Source: Nocardioides sp. CFH 31398 (GTDB lineage: Bacteria; Actinomycetota; Actinomycetes; Propionibacteriales; Nocardioidaceae). Taken from it: a DNA stretch of 64,000 nt. Location: contig NZ_JAKUHT010000021.1 of assembly GCF_022436705.1 (NCBI RefSeq), positions 54,132 through 118,131 on the forward strand, written 5' to 3'. The notes beneath the pieces are model-generated. The model was not told where the DNA came from. It did no database searches and saw only the letters and a program-made list of their open reading frames with translations. Every line of letters begins with the position of its first letter. Positions within the stretch are counted from its first letter, which is position 1. The position numbers and the translations under genes were made by a program. Positions 52,571 through 61,417 of this stretch are shown here, piece after piece.

Positions 52571-52588
52571 TGCTGACTCGATTCAGCA
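52571..52588. promoter_or_regulatory. Putative LacI operator upstream of the sugar importer
   Basis: TGCTGA and TCAGCA are a perfect 6-bp inverted repeat around a 6-base spacer (CTCGAT), the geometry of LacI-family operators. It lies 43 bases before the binding-protein start. A TTGACC at 52534-52539 might be the -35 box of the importer promoter. The binding-protein gene has a strong GGGGAGGAG ribosome-binding site at 52617-52625. Confidence 0.6.
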
Positions 52589-52631
52589 ACGCACCAGTTC
52601 TGGAGCGGCACCCGACGGGGAGGAGTGGCCC

Positions 52632-53978
52632 ATGACGCCCACAGGGCGAGGAACGACGCCGACACCGGGGCGCCGCCGACGCCGACGCCCCGGACGCCGG
52701 GGGCTCGCGGCGGCCGCCACGCTCGTGGCCGCGGCCGGCCTCCTCACCGCCTGTGGCGGCGACGGGGGCAAGCCGACCCTGAACTGGTACATCAACCCCG
52801 ACGGGCAGGACACCCTCGCCGCGATCGCCGCCGACTGCAGCACCGACGAGTACGACGTCGTCACGCAGCTGCTGCCCGCCAGCGCCACCGACCAGCGCAC
52901 CCAGCTCGCCCGGCGCCTGGCGGCGGAGGACTCCTCGACAGACCTCATGAGCATCGACCCCGTCTTCGTGCCGGAGTTCGCGAACGCCAACTGGCTGCTC
53001 GAGCTGCCGGACGACACCATCGACGACGACACCCTCCAGGGCGCCGCCGACACCGTGGTGTGGGAGGACGCGGTCTACGCGGCGCCTCAGTGGGCCAACA
53101 CGCAGGTGCTCTGGTACCGCCGCTCGCTCGCCCAGGCCGCCGGCCTCGACATGAGCCAGCCCGTCACCTGGGACCAGGTCATCGACGCCGCGTCCGCCGA
53201 GGGCGGCACCGTCGGCGTGCAGGCCAACCAGTACGAGGCGTACGTCGTCTGGATCAACTCCCTGATCGCCGGCGCCGGTGGCGACATCATCAGCGACACC
53301 GAGGCCGGCCGCGACGCCCAGGTCGACCTCGACTCCGAGGCCGGCCGCGAGGCGGCGGCGATCGTGCAGAAGCTCGCCGAGAGCCCGGCCCGCCAGCCCG
53401 ACTTCACCGTCTCGAACGAGGGCACGACCCTCGCGTACATGTACCCGGCGGACGGCGGGCCCGGCGAGTTCATGACGAACTGGACGTTCGTCTACGCGAA
53501 CTACCAGGGCCTCGTCGGCGACGGCGAGGGGCAGATCAGCCAGCAGGAGTTCGACGACCTCGGCTGGGCCCGTTACCCCCAGACCGTCGAGGGCGAGGAG
53601 TCCAGGCCCCCGATCGGCGGCATCGAGATCGGCGTCGGGGCCTACACCGACCACCCCGACTTCGCCCGCGAGGCCGCGCTCTGCGTGACCGACCAGAGCG
53701 CCCAGGAGCAGCTCGCCGTGAACGACGGCCTGATGCCCTCGCGGGCGTCGGTCTACGAGTCCGACGCGCTGCGGGACAACTTCCCGGCCGACCTGCTGGA
53801 GCTCTACCGCACCTCGATCGACACCGGGGCGCCGCGCCCCAAGAGCGCCTTCTACAACCAGATCTCCGTGGCGATCCAGCAGCAGTGGCACTCGCCGGAC
53901 GACGTCAACCCGGACACCACCCCGCAGCAGTCTGCCGACTTCGTGCGGTCCGTCCTCGAGGGGAGGAGCCTGCTGTGA
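52632..53978 (+). CDS. lpqY: LpqY-like sugar-binding lipoprotein (trehalose-type importer)
   Basis: The 448-residue protein has a lipoprotein signal (Arg-rich start, lipobox LLTAC, C41) and an MBP-like fold. The mature N-terminus (KPTLNWYINPDGQDTLAAIA, then DQRTQLARRLAAEDSSTDLM) and the later QANQYEAYVVWINSLIAGAG match the layout I know from mycobacterial LpqY, which binds trehalose. With the following SugC-like ATPase this supports a trehalose or related disaccharide importer. Exact ligand is inferred. Possible alternative: another alpha-glucoside. Confidence 0.82.
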   Translation: MTPTGRGTTPTPGRRRRRRPGRRGLAAAATLVAAAGLLTACGGDGGKPTLNWYINPDGQDTLAAIAADCSTDEYDVVTQLLPASATDQRTQLARRLAAEDSSTDLMSIDPVFVPEFANANWLLELPDDTIDDDTLQGAADTVVWEDAVYAAPQWANTQVLWYRRSLAQAAGLDMSQPVTWDQVIDAASAEGGTVGVQANQYEAYVVWINSLIAGAGGDIISDTEAGRDAQVDLDSEAGREAAAIVQKLAESPARQPDFTVSNEGTTLAYMYPADGGPGEFMTNWTFVYANYQGLVGDGEGQISQQEFDDLGWARYPQTVEGEESRPPIGGIEIGVGAYTDHPDFAREAALCVTDQSAQEQLAVNDGLMPSRASVYESDALRDNFPADLLELYRTSIDTGAPRPKSAFYNQISVAIQQQWHSPDDVNPDTTPQQSADFVRSVLEGRSLL

Positions 53979-54925
53979 GCGCCGTCACCGCACCCGCGGA
54001 CAGCCGTGGGGTGCCCGAGAAGAAGGCCGTGCCGGTCGACAGCGACCGGCTCAAGGCCGAGAACCGCCTGGGTCAGCGCCTGGTCGCCCCGGCCCTCGTG
54101 CTCATGCTGCTCGTGACCGCCTTCCCCATGCTGCGGTCGCTCTACCTGTCCCTCTTCGACTACAGCCTCACCGCGCCGGAGGAGCGGGAGTTCGTGGGCG
54201 TCCAGAACTACGTCACCGCCCTCACCGACTCCGCGCTGTGGCTCACGACGCTCAACACCGTGTTCATCATGGTCGTCACGGTGGCGGTCGAGCTCGTGAT
54301 CGGCTTCGCCTTCGCGCTCGTGATGCACCGCGTGATCTTCGCCCGGGGACTGATCCGGACGTCGATCCTCATCCCCTACGGCATCATCACCGTTGTCTCG
54401 GGCTTCGCCTGGCAGTTCGCGTTCTCGAACACCAACGGCTTCGTGAACTCCTGGCTGCCCCTCGTCTCGACGGACTTCAACTGGTTCGGCCAGTACGGCA
54501 GCGCGATCACCGCGATCATGGTCTCGGAGATCTGGAAGACCACGCCCTTCATGTCGCTGCTGCTGCTCGCCGGCCTGGCCCAGGTGTCCGAGGACATGGT
54601 CGAGGCCGCCAAGGTGGACGGCGCGACCTGGTGGCAGCGGATGACCAAGGTGGTGCTGCCGAACATGCGGGCGGCGATCATGGTCGCGGTGCTGTTCCGG
54701 GCCCTCGACGCCTACCGCGTCTTCGACAACATCTTCGTGATGACGAACGGCGCCGTCGGCACCCGCTCGGTGTCCTTCCTGACCTACCAGCAGGTGGTCG
54801 AGCAGTTCCAGTTCGGCATCGGCTCCGCCCTGTCGGTGCTGCTGTTCCTCTCGGTCCTGCTGATCGCGTTCCTGATCGTGAAGATCTTCCGCGTCGACCT
54901 CGCCCAAGCCCGACAGGAGAGCTGA
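53975..54925 (+). CDS. sugA: SugA-like sugar ABC permease
   Basis: The 316-residue CUT1 permease has six helices and the EAA loop EAAKVDGATWWQRMTKVVLP. YLSLFDYSLTAPEEREFVGV opens the periplasmic side as in MalF-type subunits. The GTG start overlaps the lpqY-like stop by 4 nt. It forms the heterodimer with the following SugB-like permease, whose start is 3 bases beyond its stop. Confidence 0.87.
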   Translation: MSAVTAPADSRGVPEKKAVPVDSDRLKAENRLGQRLVAPALVLMLLVTAFPMLRSLYLSLFDYSLTAPEEREFVGVQNYVTALTDSALWLTTLNTVFIMVVTVAVELVIGFAFALVMHRVIFARGLIRTSILIPYGIITVVSGFAWQFAFSNTNGFVNSWLPLVSTDFNWFGQYGSAITAIMVSEIWKTTPFMSLLLLAGLAQVSEDMVEAAKVDGATWWQRMTKVVLPNMRAAIMVAVLFRALDAYRVFDNIFVMTNGAVGTRSVSFLTYQQVVEQFQFGIGSALSVLLFLSVLLIAFLIVKIFRVDLAQARQES

Positions 54926-54927
54926 GC

Positions 54928-55764
54928 ATGGACAGGAACAAGGCCGGCCTGATCGCCGGCGTCGCGCTGATCCTCGTCTGGTGCCTGCTGCCGGTCGTCT
55001 GGATCATCTCGCTGTCGTTCAAGACCCAGGACGCGATCACGGCGGGCAGCCCCGGCTTCCTGCCCACGAGCGGCGGGTTCGCCGGGTTCCAGAACTACGC
55101 GGACGTCTTCGCCAACGACCAGTTCGTGCGGGCCATCGGGAACTCGATCGGCATCTGCCTCATCGCCACGACGCTGTCGGTCATCCTGGCGACCCTCGCG
55201 GCGTACGCCATCGCGCGCCTGGAGTTCAAGGGCAAGCGGTTCGTGCTGACCACCGCCCTGGCGATCGCGATGTTCCCGGTCGTCTCGCTGGTCAGCCCGC
55301 TGTTCGACATGTGGCGGGCCATCGGCATCTACGACACGTGGATCGGCCTGATCATCCCCTACATGTCCTTCACGCTCCCGCTGGCGATCTGGACCCTCTC
55401 GGCGTTCTTCCGCGAGATCCCGTGGGAGATGGAGCAGGCGGCCCAGGTCGACGGGGCCACGAGCTGGCAGGCGTTCCGCAAGGTCATCGTGCCGCTGGCC
55501 GCGCCCGGCGTGTTCACGGCGGCGATCCTGACCTTCTTCTTCGCCTGGAACGACTTCGTCTTCGGCATCTCGCTGACCTCGACCGAGGCGGCGCGACCGA
55601 TCCCCGCCGCACTGTCGTTCTTCGTCGGCGCGGACCCGTTCAACCGCCCGGCGTCGCTGCTGGCCGCCGGCGCGGTCGTCGCGACCATCCCGATCATCCT
55701 CATCGTCCTCGTCTTCCAGCGAAAGATCGTCGCCGGTCTCACCTCCGGCGCCGTGAAGGGATAG
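54928..55764 (+). CDS. sugB: SugB-like sugar ABC permease
   Basis: The 278-residue MalG-type permease has six helices and the EAA loop EQAAQVDGATSWQAFRKVIV. It begins with a short cytoplasmic DRNKAGLIAG segment, and IPAALSFFVG is in the late periplasmic loop, both usual for the SugB/MalG family. ATG 54928 has GGAGAG upstream (in the sugA end). The ATPase gene follows after 9 bases. Confidence 0.88.
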   Translation: MDRNKAGLIAGVALILVWCLLPVVWIISLSFKTQDAITAGSPGFLPTSGGFAGFQNYADVFANDQFVRAIGNSIGICLIATTLSVILATLAAYAIARLEFKGKRFVLTTALAIAMFPVVSLVSPLFDMWRAIGIYDTWIGLIIPYMSFTLPLAIWTLSAFFREIPWEMEQAAQVDGATSWQAFRKVIVPLAAPGVFTAAILTFFFAWNDFVFGISLTSTEAARPIPAALSFFVGADPFNRPASLLAAGAVVATIPIILIVLVFQRKIVAGLTSGAVKG

Positions 55765-55773
55765 GAACTCACC

Positions 55774-57006
55774 ATGGCTTCCATCACCATGAAGAACATC
55801 GTCAAGAAGTACGGCGACGGCTTCCCGGCGGTCAACGACGTCTCGATCGACATCGCGGACGGCGAGTTCGTCATCCTCGTCGGCCCGTCGGGCTGCGGTA
55901 AGTCGACCCTGCTGCGCATGATCGTGGGCCTCGAGGACATCACCTCGGGCGACATGATCATCGGCGACAGGAAGGTCAACGACCTGGCGCCGAGGGACCG
56001 CAACCTCGCCATGGTCTTCCAGAACTACGCCCTCTACCCGCACCTGACGGTCTTCGAGAACATCGCGTTCCCGCTGCGCCTCGCCGGTGCCGACGAGGCC
56101 ACCATCAAGGAGAAGGTCAACGCCGCCTCCAAGACGCTGGAGCTGGACGAGCACCTGCAGCGCAAGCCCGGGAACCTCTCCGGTGGTCAGCGCCAGCGCG
56201 TCGCCATGGGGCGCGCGATCGTCCGTGACGCCGACGCGTTCCTCTTCGACGAGCCGCTGTCCAACCTCGACGCCAAGCTGCGCGGGCAGATGCGGTCGGA
56301 GATCGCGCGGCTGCAGAAGCGGCTCGGCATCACCACCGTCTACGTGACCCACGACCAGACCGAGGCGATGACGCTGGGCGACCGGGTCGCCGTCCTCAAG
56401 CGGGGCGTCCTGCAGCAGCTCGCGTCCCCGCGGCAGCTCTACACGAACCCCGGCAACCTGTTCGTCGCGGGCTTCATCGGCTCCCCGCCGATGAACTTCC
56501 TGCCCGCCAAGGTGAGCGGGACGTCGGTCGAGCTGCCCTTCGGCACGGTGCAGATCCCGCAGGAGAAGGCCGACAAGGTCTCGGCCGCGGCCGCCAACGG
56601 CCTGCTCATGGCCGGCATCCGCCCCGAGCACTTCGAGGACGCCGCCGTGGTCGACGGCGACCGGCAGGGCTCGACCTTCCGCGCCAAGGTGGACGTCGTC
56701 GAGTGGCTCGGCAACGAGGCGTACGCCTACATCCCGTTCGAGGCCCCCGACGAGGTCCGCGGTCAGCTCGAGCAGCTGGAGCGGGACCTGGACGGTGAGT
56801 CCCTGCGCACCCAGCTCGTGGTGTCCCTCGACGGCGCGAGCCGCATCGCGGAGGGCGAGGAGGCGGAGATCTGGGTCGACTCCTCGAAGATGCACCTGTT
56901 CGACCCCGCGACCGGGGAGAACCTCACGGTCGACCGCGGCAACGCCGGGTACATCCACGGCGGCGCCATGGAGGAGGCCGCGGAGCAGCCCGCCGCCGCG
57001 GGCTGA
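55774..57006 (+). CDS. sugC: SugC-like sugar ABC ATP-binding protein (CUT1/MsmK type)
   Basis: The 410-residue ATPase has Walker A LVGPSGCGKSTLLRMIVG, signature LSGGQRQRVAMGRAIVR, Walker B DAFLFDEPLSNLDAKLR and the H-loop VTHDQTEAMTLGDRV. After the ABC domain (about 1-235) come the regulatory TOBE domains: GFIGSPPMNFLPAKVSG and AGIRPEHFEDAAVVDG. The sequence pattern is close to what I recall of mycobacterial SugC. The end is a low-complexity Glu/Ala tail. It could serve several importers, as MsmK does. Confidence 0.91.
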   Translation: MASITMKNIVKKYGDGFPAVNDVSIDIADGEFVILVGPSGCGKSTLLRMIVGLEDITSGDMIIGDRKVNDLAPRDRNLAMVFQNYALYPHLTVFENIAFPLRLAGADEATIKEKVNAASKTLELDEHLQRKPGNLSGGQRQRVAMGRAIVRDADAFLFDEPLSNLDAKLRGQMRSEIARLQKRLGITTVYVTHDQTEAMTLGDRVAVLKRGVLQQLASPRQLYTNPGNLFVAGFIGSPPMNFLPAKVSGTSVELPFGTVQIPQEKADKVSAAAANGLLMAGIRPEHFEDAAVVDGDRQGSTFRAKVDVVEWLGNEAYAYIPFEAPDEVRGQLEQLERDLDGESLRTQLVVSLDGASRIAEGEEAEIWVDSSKMHLFDPATGENLTVDRGNAGYIHGGAMEEAAEQPAAAG

Positions 57007-57048
57007 GCACCGCGCGACCGGCCGGAGGGCTGGCGCCGGCACCGACCC

Positions 57049-57066
57049 CTCCCGCCGCGGCGGGAG
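57049..57066. terminator. GC-rich palindrome between convergent genes
   Basis: CTCCCGCCGCGGCGGGAG is a perfect 18-base palindrome. It forms a 7-bp stem with a 4-base loop, between the sugC stop (57006) and the stop of the converging DUF1707 gene (57068). It is a likely bidirectional terminator, without a T-tract. Confidence 0.6.
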
Positions 57067-57067
57067 C

Positions 57068-57715
57068 TCAGTGCCAGCGCCAGCCCTTCGTCCTCTCCCC
57101 CGGCATCGCCTTCCTGATGACGGTGACGCTGCCGAGGATCGCCAGACCCTTCACGCGGACGACGGGCGATCCGTCGTGCAGGTCGGCCGGTACCTTGTCC
57201 TTCACCCCGGTCACGTCGCCGAGCACCGGGGTCCCGTCGACGACCACGGCGGTCTCCGCGTCGACGTACACCTCCACGGCGCCGAGGACGGCGTTGGCCT
57301 GAATGACGGTCTCGCGCTCGACGAAGACCGCCTCGCGGAGGTCGATCGTGACCGCCCCGAGGACGGCGGTCGCGGTGTGGGTGGGCGGCACGCGCCAGAC
57401 GCCGGTGCGCTTCTGCTCGCTCAGGACCCCGATCGACGAGCCGTGCTCGACCGCGGCCGCCGTGGCCGGGTTCCGGCCGTGCGGCGACCGCGAGCCCGGG
57501 TGCGCCACCGCCGCGCCGGGCGGCGTCGGGGCCTGCTCCGGCAGGTCGACCAGCACGGGCACCAGGTCGGCGTACGTCTTCGCCGTCCAGGTCGACTCGA
57601 GACGTTCGTCCAGCTCGTCGAGGTCGAGGCGCCCCTCCCCCGCGGCCGTCCGCAGGACCTCGGCGACCTGCTGTCGCTCGGCGTCGGAGACACGCTGCAG
57701 GGCTGGATCGCTCAT
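57068..57715 (-). CDS. DUF1707 and LiaF-like cell-wall stress response protein
   Basis: The 215-residue protein has an N-terminal DUF1707 domain (LQRVSDAERQQVAEVLRTAA, GEGRLDLDELDERLESTW, residues 5-60) and a C-terminal LiaF-like beta domain (AVLGAVTIDLREAVFVERET, then VYVDAETAVVVDG). No membrane helix is obvious. It is a paralogue of the gene upstream (57762-58406), so they are likely a tandem duplication with diverged sequence. ATG 57715. LiaF-type proteins sense envelope stress, but the role here is unknown. Confidence 0.87.
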   Translation of the reverse strand: MSDPALQRVSDAERQQVAEVLRTAAGEGRLDLDELDERLESTWTAKTYADLVPVLVDLPEQAPTPPGAAVAHPGSRSPHGRNPATAAAVEHGSSIGVLSEQKRTGVWRVPPTHTATAVLGAVTIDLREAVFVERETVIQANAVLGAVEVYVDAETAVVVDGTPVLGDVTGVKDKVPADLHDGSPVVRVKGLAILGSVTVIRKAMPGERTKGWRWH

Positions 57716-57761
57716 GGGTCCCATCCTGGCGCAGCCCCGGCCCGTCGTGACGTGACAGATG

Positions 57762-58406
57762 TCAGCCGCGTCGGCGGAGCTTCTTCTGCCCGGGGTCGGC
57801 CTTCCGGGTGACGGAGACGCCACCCATGATCGCGACGCCGCGGACCCGGACCAGGGGTGAGTCGGCGTCGAGGGCGGCGTCCACCCTCGGCTTCTGCTCC
57901 GCGAAGCCGCCCATGATCCCGAAGCCCTCGACGGACACCCGGTGGCGGGCGCCGACGACGATGTCGACGCCGCCCCAGAAGGTGTTCGCGGTGATCACCA
58001 CCTCGCGGGTCGTGAACCGTGCCTCGCGCAGGTCGAGGACGACGCCGCCCATGAGCGCGAACGCCTGGTGGGTCGGGCCGACCTCCCACACGCCGCGGCG
58101 GTCCTGTCCGGACATGACCGCGACGCTCACGTCGTGGCGCTGGGCGGGGACGAGCGGCCCCGGCGGGGGCACCGCGCCCGGGAGCGTGACGCCGGTGTCG
58201 CGGCCGGCCGGGAGGTCGGCCACGATCGGCACCAGGTCGGCGTAGGTCTTGGCGGCGTACGTCGCCTCGAGGCGCTCCTCGAGCTCGGTCAGGTCGAGGC
58301 GGCCCTCGGCGGCGGCGTCGCGCAGGACGTCCGCGGTCCGGTGCCGCTCGGCGTCGGAGATGCGCAGCCGGGCGGGATCACCACCCGTGGGCTCCTGCAG
58401 GCTCAT
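57762..58406 (-). CDS. DUF1707 and LiaF-like protein, paralogue
   Basis: The 214-residue protein has the same domain order as its downstream neighbour: DUF1707 (ARLRISDAERHRTADVLRDA, residues 13-68, with LEERLEATYAAKTYADLVPI) and the LiaF-like C-terminal beta domain (ALMGGVVLDLREARFTTREV). Identity to the neighbour is clear in the DUF1707 part and moderate afterwards. ATG 58406. The 46-base gap allows one transcript. DUF1707 is a short, mostly actinobacterial domain of unknown function. Confidence 0.87.
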   Translation of the reverse strand: MSLQEPTGGDPARLRISDAERHRTADVLRDAAAEGRLDLTELEERLEATYAAKTYADLVPIVADLPAGRDTGVTLPGAVPPPGPLVPAQRHDVSVAVMSGQDRRGVWEVGPTHQAFALMGGVVLDLREARFTTREVVITANTFWGGVDIVVGARHRVSVEGFGIMGGFAEQKPRVDAALDADSPLVRVRGVAIMGGVSVTRKADPGQKKLRRRG

Positions 58407-58447
58407 GCGGCCACCCTAGGACGCTCACCGGCGGGGCGGGGGCGCCG

Positions 58448-58888
58448 TCAGACGCCGACCCTCTCCCTCACCACGTCGCGGCGGCCGGCGGCGACGAACC
58501 GGTCGCCGGAGAGCGCGCCCGCGCCGGTGGCGGCGAGCACGAGGCCGAGGACGCCGATGAGGGCGACCAGCTCCCACCCGCCCTCGGAGGCCAGGGGCTC
58601 GAGGCCGCGGTGGGCGAACCAGAAGGCCCCCGCCATCACCCCGGCCACGGCGACGCCCGCGACGCGGGTGGCGAGCCCGAGCAGCAGGCACAGGCCGCCG
58701 CCGAACTCGATCGCCATCACGCCGACCGCGGAGACCTCGGGCAGCGGGACGCCCATCGCGGCGAAGCCCTCGGCGGTCGCGCCGACGCCGGCCCGGAGCT
58801 TCGGCAGGGCGTGGGCGAGCAGCACGACGCCGACCACGAGGCGGGCGGCGAGCAGGGCGAGGTCCGTGCGGGTGGGGCGGGTGGGCAT
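58448..58888 (-). CDS. DoxX family membrane protein
   Basis: The 146-residue protein has four helices in DoxX layout (LLAARLVVGVVLLAHALPKL, GVMAIEFGGGLCLLLGLATR, VAGVMAGAFWFAHRGL, VALIGVLGLVLAATGAGAL). DoxX proteins have been linked to thiosulfate:quinone oxidation and, in mycobacteria, to a complex with superoxide dismutase and SseA; which applies here is unknown. I chose ATG 58888 over a longer form to 58933. Upstream lies a 170-base gap with no visible gene. Confidence 0.88.
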   Translation of the reverse strand: MPTRPTRTDLALLAARLVVGVVLLAHALPKLRAGVGATAEGFAAMGVPLPEVSAVGVMAIEFGGGLCLLLGLATRVAGVAVAGVMAGAFWFAHRGLEPLASEGGWELVALIGVLGLVLAATGAGALSGDRFVAAGRRDVVRERVGV

Positions 58889-59060
58889 GGGTGGACGACC
58901 TCCAGGGGACGAGGGACGGCGAGGGGCGGGCACCGCGCGGCACGGCCGCGGACGGAGCCTCCGACGCTAGGCAGCGTTCCTGAGACGACCGTGAATTCCG
59001 GGCCGCGTGCCGGTGTGAGGTGGCCGACCCCCGACCCCCACCCCGACCCAGGCCTGGGCG

Positions 59061-59567
59061 CTACGCCCCAGGGTCGGCGTACGCCGGGCTCAGCGCCGGG
59101 TAGTAGGTGTCGAAGTCGACGGCGTCGACGTCCCCGCCGGTCTCGGCGGCGACGAGCCGGTCGAGGTAGTACTCCCACCCCGGCCCGACGCTCTCGGCGA
59201 GGCCGGCGCGAGGCACGTCCTGCGCGAACCGCAGCGTCGTCACGCCGTCCCGCTCGAGCAGGTCGACCTCGATCCGCCACACGACGTCCTCGCCGGGGAC
59301 CTCGGACCGCAGCCGGAGACGCCGCGGCGGGTCGCACTCGTCGATCCACATCGTCTCGGCCGGGACGTCGTCCCCCTCGGCGAGCATGAGGAACCGGACG
59401 TGCCCGTCGGCGGGGTCGCCGGTCCAGGTGCCGATCCACCGGCGCATGCGCTCGGGGTCGGTGAGCGCGGCCCACACGTCGTCCGCACCCGCGGTGAACC
59501 GGCGCTCCATGACGATCCAGTCGTCCTCGCCGCGGCGCTCGCGCCGTCCCGTCGCCGTCCTGCTCAT
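59061..59567 (-). CDS. SRPBCC (AHSA1-like) family protein
   Basis: The 168-residue protein has the START-like helix-grip fold: MERRFTAGADDVWAALTDPE, MRRWIGTWTGDPADG and GPGWEYYLDRLVAA at the end. It could bind a small hydrophobic ligand. ATG 59567 overlaps the ArsR gene stop by 4 nt. Pairs of ArsR-type regulator and AHSA1 protein are common and probably form small regulons, but the ligand is unknown. Confidence 0.88.
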   Translation of the reverse strand: MSRTATGRRERRGEDDWIVMERRFTAGADDVWAALTDPERMRRWIGTWTGDPADGHVRFLMLAEGDDVPAETMWIDECDPPRRLRLRSEVPGEDVVWRIEVDLLERDGVTTLRFAQDVPRAGLAESVGPGWEYYLDRLVAAETGGDVDAVDFDTYYPALSPAYADPGA

Positions 59568-59959
59568 GCCGTCTCCAGTCCCTCGTCCAGCCCCTCGTCC
59601 AGCCCCTCGTCCAGCCCGGCGACCCGGTCGGGGTCGACGCGCCGGTCGCGCACGGTCCGGCGGACCTCCAGATCGAGCGCGTCGAGCCGGTCCGCGCCGA
59701 CCCGCGGGGCCGCGGCCACGGCGTCGAGCCAGGCCGTCACGGGTGCGAGGCCCTCGCGCCGCAACCGGTAGTGCCGCTCGCGCCCGACGTCGCTCGCCTC
59801 CACCAGGCCGGCCTCGCCCAGCACGCGCAGGTGGCGGCTGACGGCCGGCCTGCTGATGGGCCGGGTGGCCGCCAGGTCGACCACGCGGGCCGACCCGTCG
59901 GCGAGCGCCCGGAGCAGCCCCCGGCGCACCGGGTCGGCGAGAGCAGCGAAGGGGTCCAC
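59564..59959 (-). CDS. ArsR-family transcriptional regulator
   Basis: The 131-residue winged-helix protein has ALADPVRRGLLRALADGS, ARPISRPAVSRHLRVLGEAG and the wing GRERHYRLRREGL. No metal-binding cysteine motif (ELCVCDL) is present, so the signal is probably not a metal. The C-terminal LDEGLDEGLDEGLE is encoded by a 12-bp repeat of three to four copies (59576-59618). The GTG start is 59959. An inverted repeat overlaps its promoter, giving autoregulation. Confidence 0.9.
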   Translation of the reverse strand: MDPFAALADPVRRGLLRALADGSARVVDLAATRPISRPAVSRHLRVLGEAGLVEASDVGRERHYRLRREGLAPVTAWLDAVAAAPRVGADRLDALDLEVRRTVRDRRVDPDRVAGLDEGLDEGLDEGLETA

Positions 59960-59967
59960 CCCCTATT

Positions 59968-59985
59968 GGTAACAGATCAGTTACC
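59968..59985. promoter_or_regulatory. Putative ArsR operator
   Basis: GGTAAC and GTTACC form a perfect inverted repeat around a 6-base spacer; the flanking T/A extend it with one mismatch. It is AT-rich for the region and lies between the ArsR start (59959) and the divergent fumarase start (60011), so it may also affect fumC. Confidence 0.65.
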
Positions 59986-60010
59986 GATTGGTCCACAGTA
60001 GTGTGCCGCC

Positions 60011-61417
60011 GTGAGCACCCAGGACGGCGGTCAGGCGGGCGAGTTCCGCACCGAGCACGACTCGATGGGCGAGGTCCAGGTGCCTCGCGACGCCCTGTGG
60101 CGGGCGCAGACCCAGCGGGCGATCGAGAACTTCCCGATCTCGGGCACGACCCTCGAGCCGCGGCTGATCCAGGCCATGGCGAGGGTCAAGCAGGCCGCCG
60201 CCGTCGTCAACGCCGAGCTCGGCGTGCTGGACGAGGCGCGGGCCTCCGCGATCCGCACCGGCGCGGAGCAGGTGGCCACCGGCGAGCACCTCGACGCCTT
60301 CCCGCTCGACGTCTTCCAGACCGGGTCCGGCACGAGCTCGAACATGAACATGAACGAGGTCCTGGCCTCGCTGGCGTCCGCCGCCGGCACCGACGTCCAC
60401 CCGAACGACCACGTCAACGCCAGCCAGTCGTCGAACGACACCTTCCCCACCGCGATCCACGTGGCCGCCGCGCTCGCGGTCACCGAGGACCTGGAGCCCG
60501 CGCTCGCCGTCCTCGCGGAGTCGCTCGAGGCGAAGGCGCAGGAGTTCGCCGGGCTGGTGAAGTCCGGGCGCACGCACCTCATGGACGCGACCCCGGTCAT
60601 GCTCGGCCAGGAGTTCGGCGGGTACGCCGCGACGATGCGGTACGCCGCCGAGCGGCTCGACGCCGTCCTCCCCCGTGTGCGCGAGCTGCCGCTGGGCGGC
60701 ACGGCGGTCGGCACCGGCATCAACACCCCGCCCGGCTTCGCCGCCCGCGTGATCGAGGTGCTCGGCGAGACCACGGGCCAGCCGTTCACCGAGGCGCGCG
60801 ACCACTTCGAGGCCCAGGGCGCCCGCGACTCCCTCGTAGAGCTGTCCGGCGTGCTGAAGACCATCGCCGTCGGGGTCACGAAGCTGTGCAACGACCTGCG
60901 CTGGATGTCGTCGGGCCCCACCACCGGCCTCGCCGAGATCCATCTGCCCGACCTGCAGCCGGGCTCGAGCATCATGCCCGGCAAGGTGAACCCGGTCCTG
61001 CCCGAGGCGACCCTCATGGTCTGCGCGCAGGTGATCGGCAACGACGCCGCCGTCACCCACGCCGGCGCCTCCGGCAGCTTCGAGCTGAACGTGATGATGC
61101 CGGTCATGGCCCGCAACCTGCTCGAGTCGGCCCGCCTGCTGTCGACGTCCTCGGTGCTCCTCGCGCAGCGCTGCGTCGACGGCATCACCGCGGACGCCGA
61201 GCGCATGCGCCGCTACGCCGAGTCCTCGCCGTCGGTGGTGACGCCGCTGAACAAGCACATCGGCTACGAGCAGGCCGCCAAGATCGCCAAGAAGGCGCTG
61301 GCCGACGGCACCACCATCCGCGAGACCGTCATCGCGATGGGCTTCGTCGAGCGCGGCGAGCTCACCGAGGCCCAGCTCGACGAGGCCCTCGACGTGGAGT
61401 CGATGACCCACCCGTGA
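60011..61417 (+). CDS. fumC: Fumarate hydratase class II
   Basis: The 468-residue enzyme of the TCA cycle hydrates fumarate to malate without an iron-sulfur cluster. The superfamily signature [11 protein letters not shown] (residues 318-328) with the catalytic serine is intact, together with the fumarase-typical [14 protein letters not shown] and [16 protein letters not shown] 60011 gives the normal length. In actinobacteria fumC is often near glpX, as here if the intervening genes are ignored. It overlaps a methyltransferase gene by 4 nt. Confidence 0.97.
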   Translation: MSTQDGGQAGEFRTEHDSMGEVQVPRDALWRAQTQRAIENFPISGTTLEPRLIQAMARVKQAAAVVNAELGVLDEARASAIRTGAEQVATGEHLDAFPLDVFQTGSGTSSNMNMNEVLASLASAAGTDVHPNDHVNASQSSNDTFPTAIHVAAALAVTEDLEPALAVLAESLEAKAQEFAGLVKSGRTHLMDATPVMLGQEFGGYAATMRYAAERLDAVLPRVRELPLGGTAVGTGINTPPGFAARVIEVLGETTGQPFTEARDHFEAQGARDSLVELSGVLKTIAVGVTKLCNDLRWMSSGPTTGLAEIHLPDLQPGSSIMPGKVNPVLPEATLMVCAQVIGNDAAVTHAGASGSFELNVMMPVMARNLLESARLLSTSSVLLAQRCVDGITADAERMRRYAESSPSVVTPLNKHIGYEQAAKIAKKALADGTTIRETVIAMGFVERGELTEAQLDEALDVESMTHP

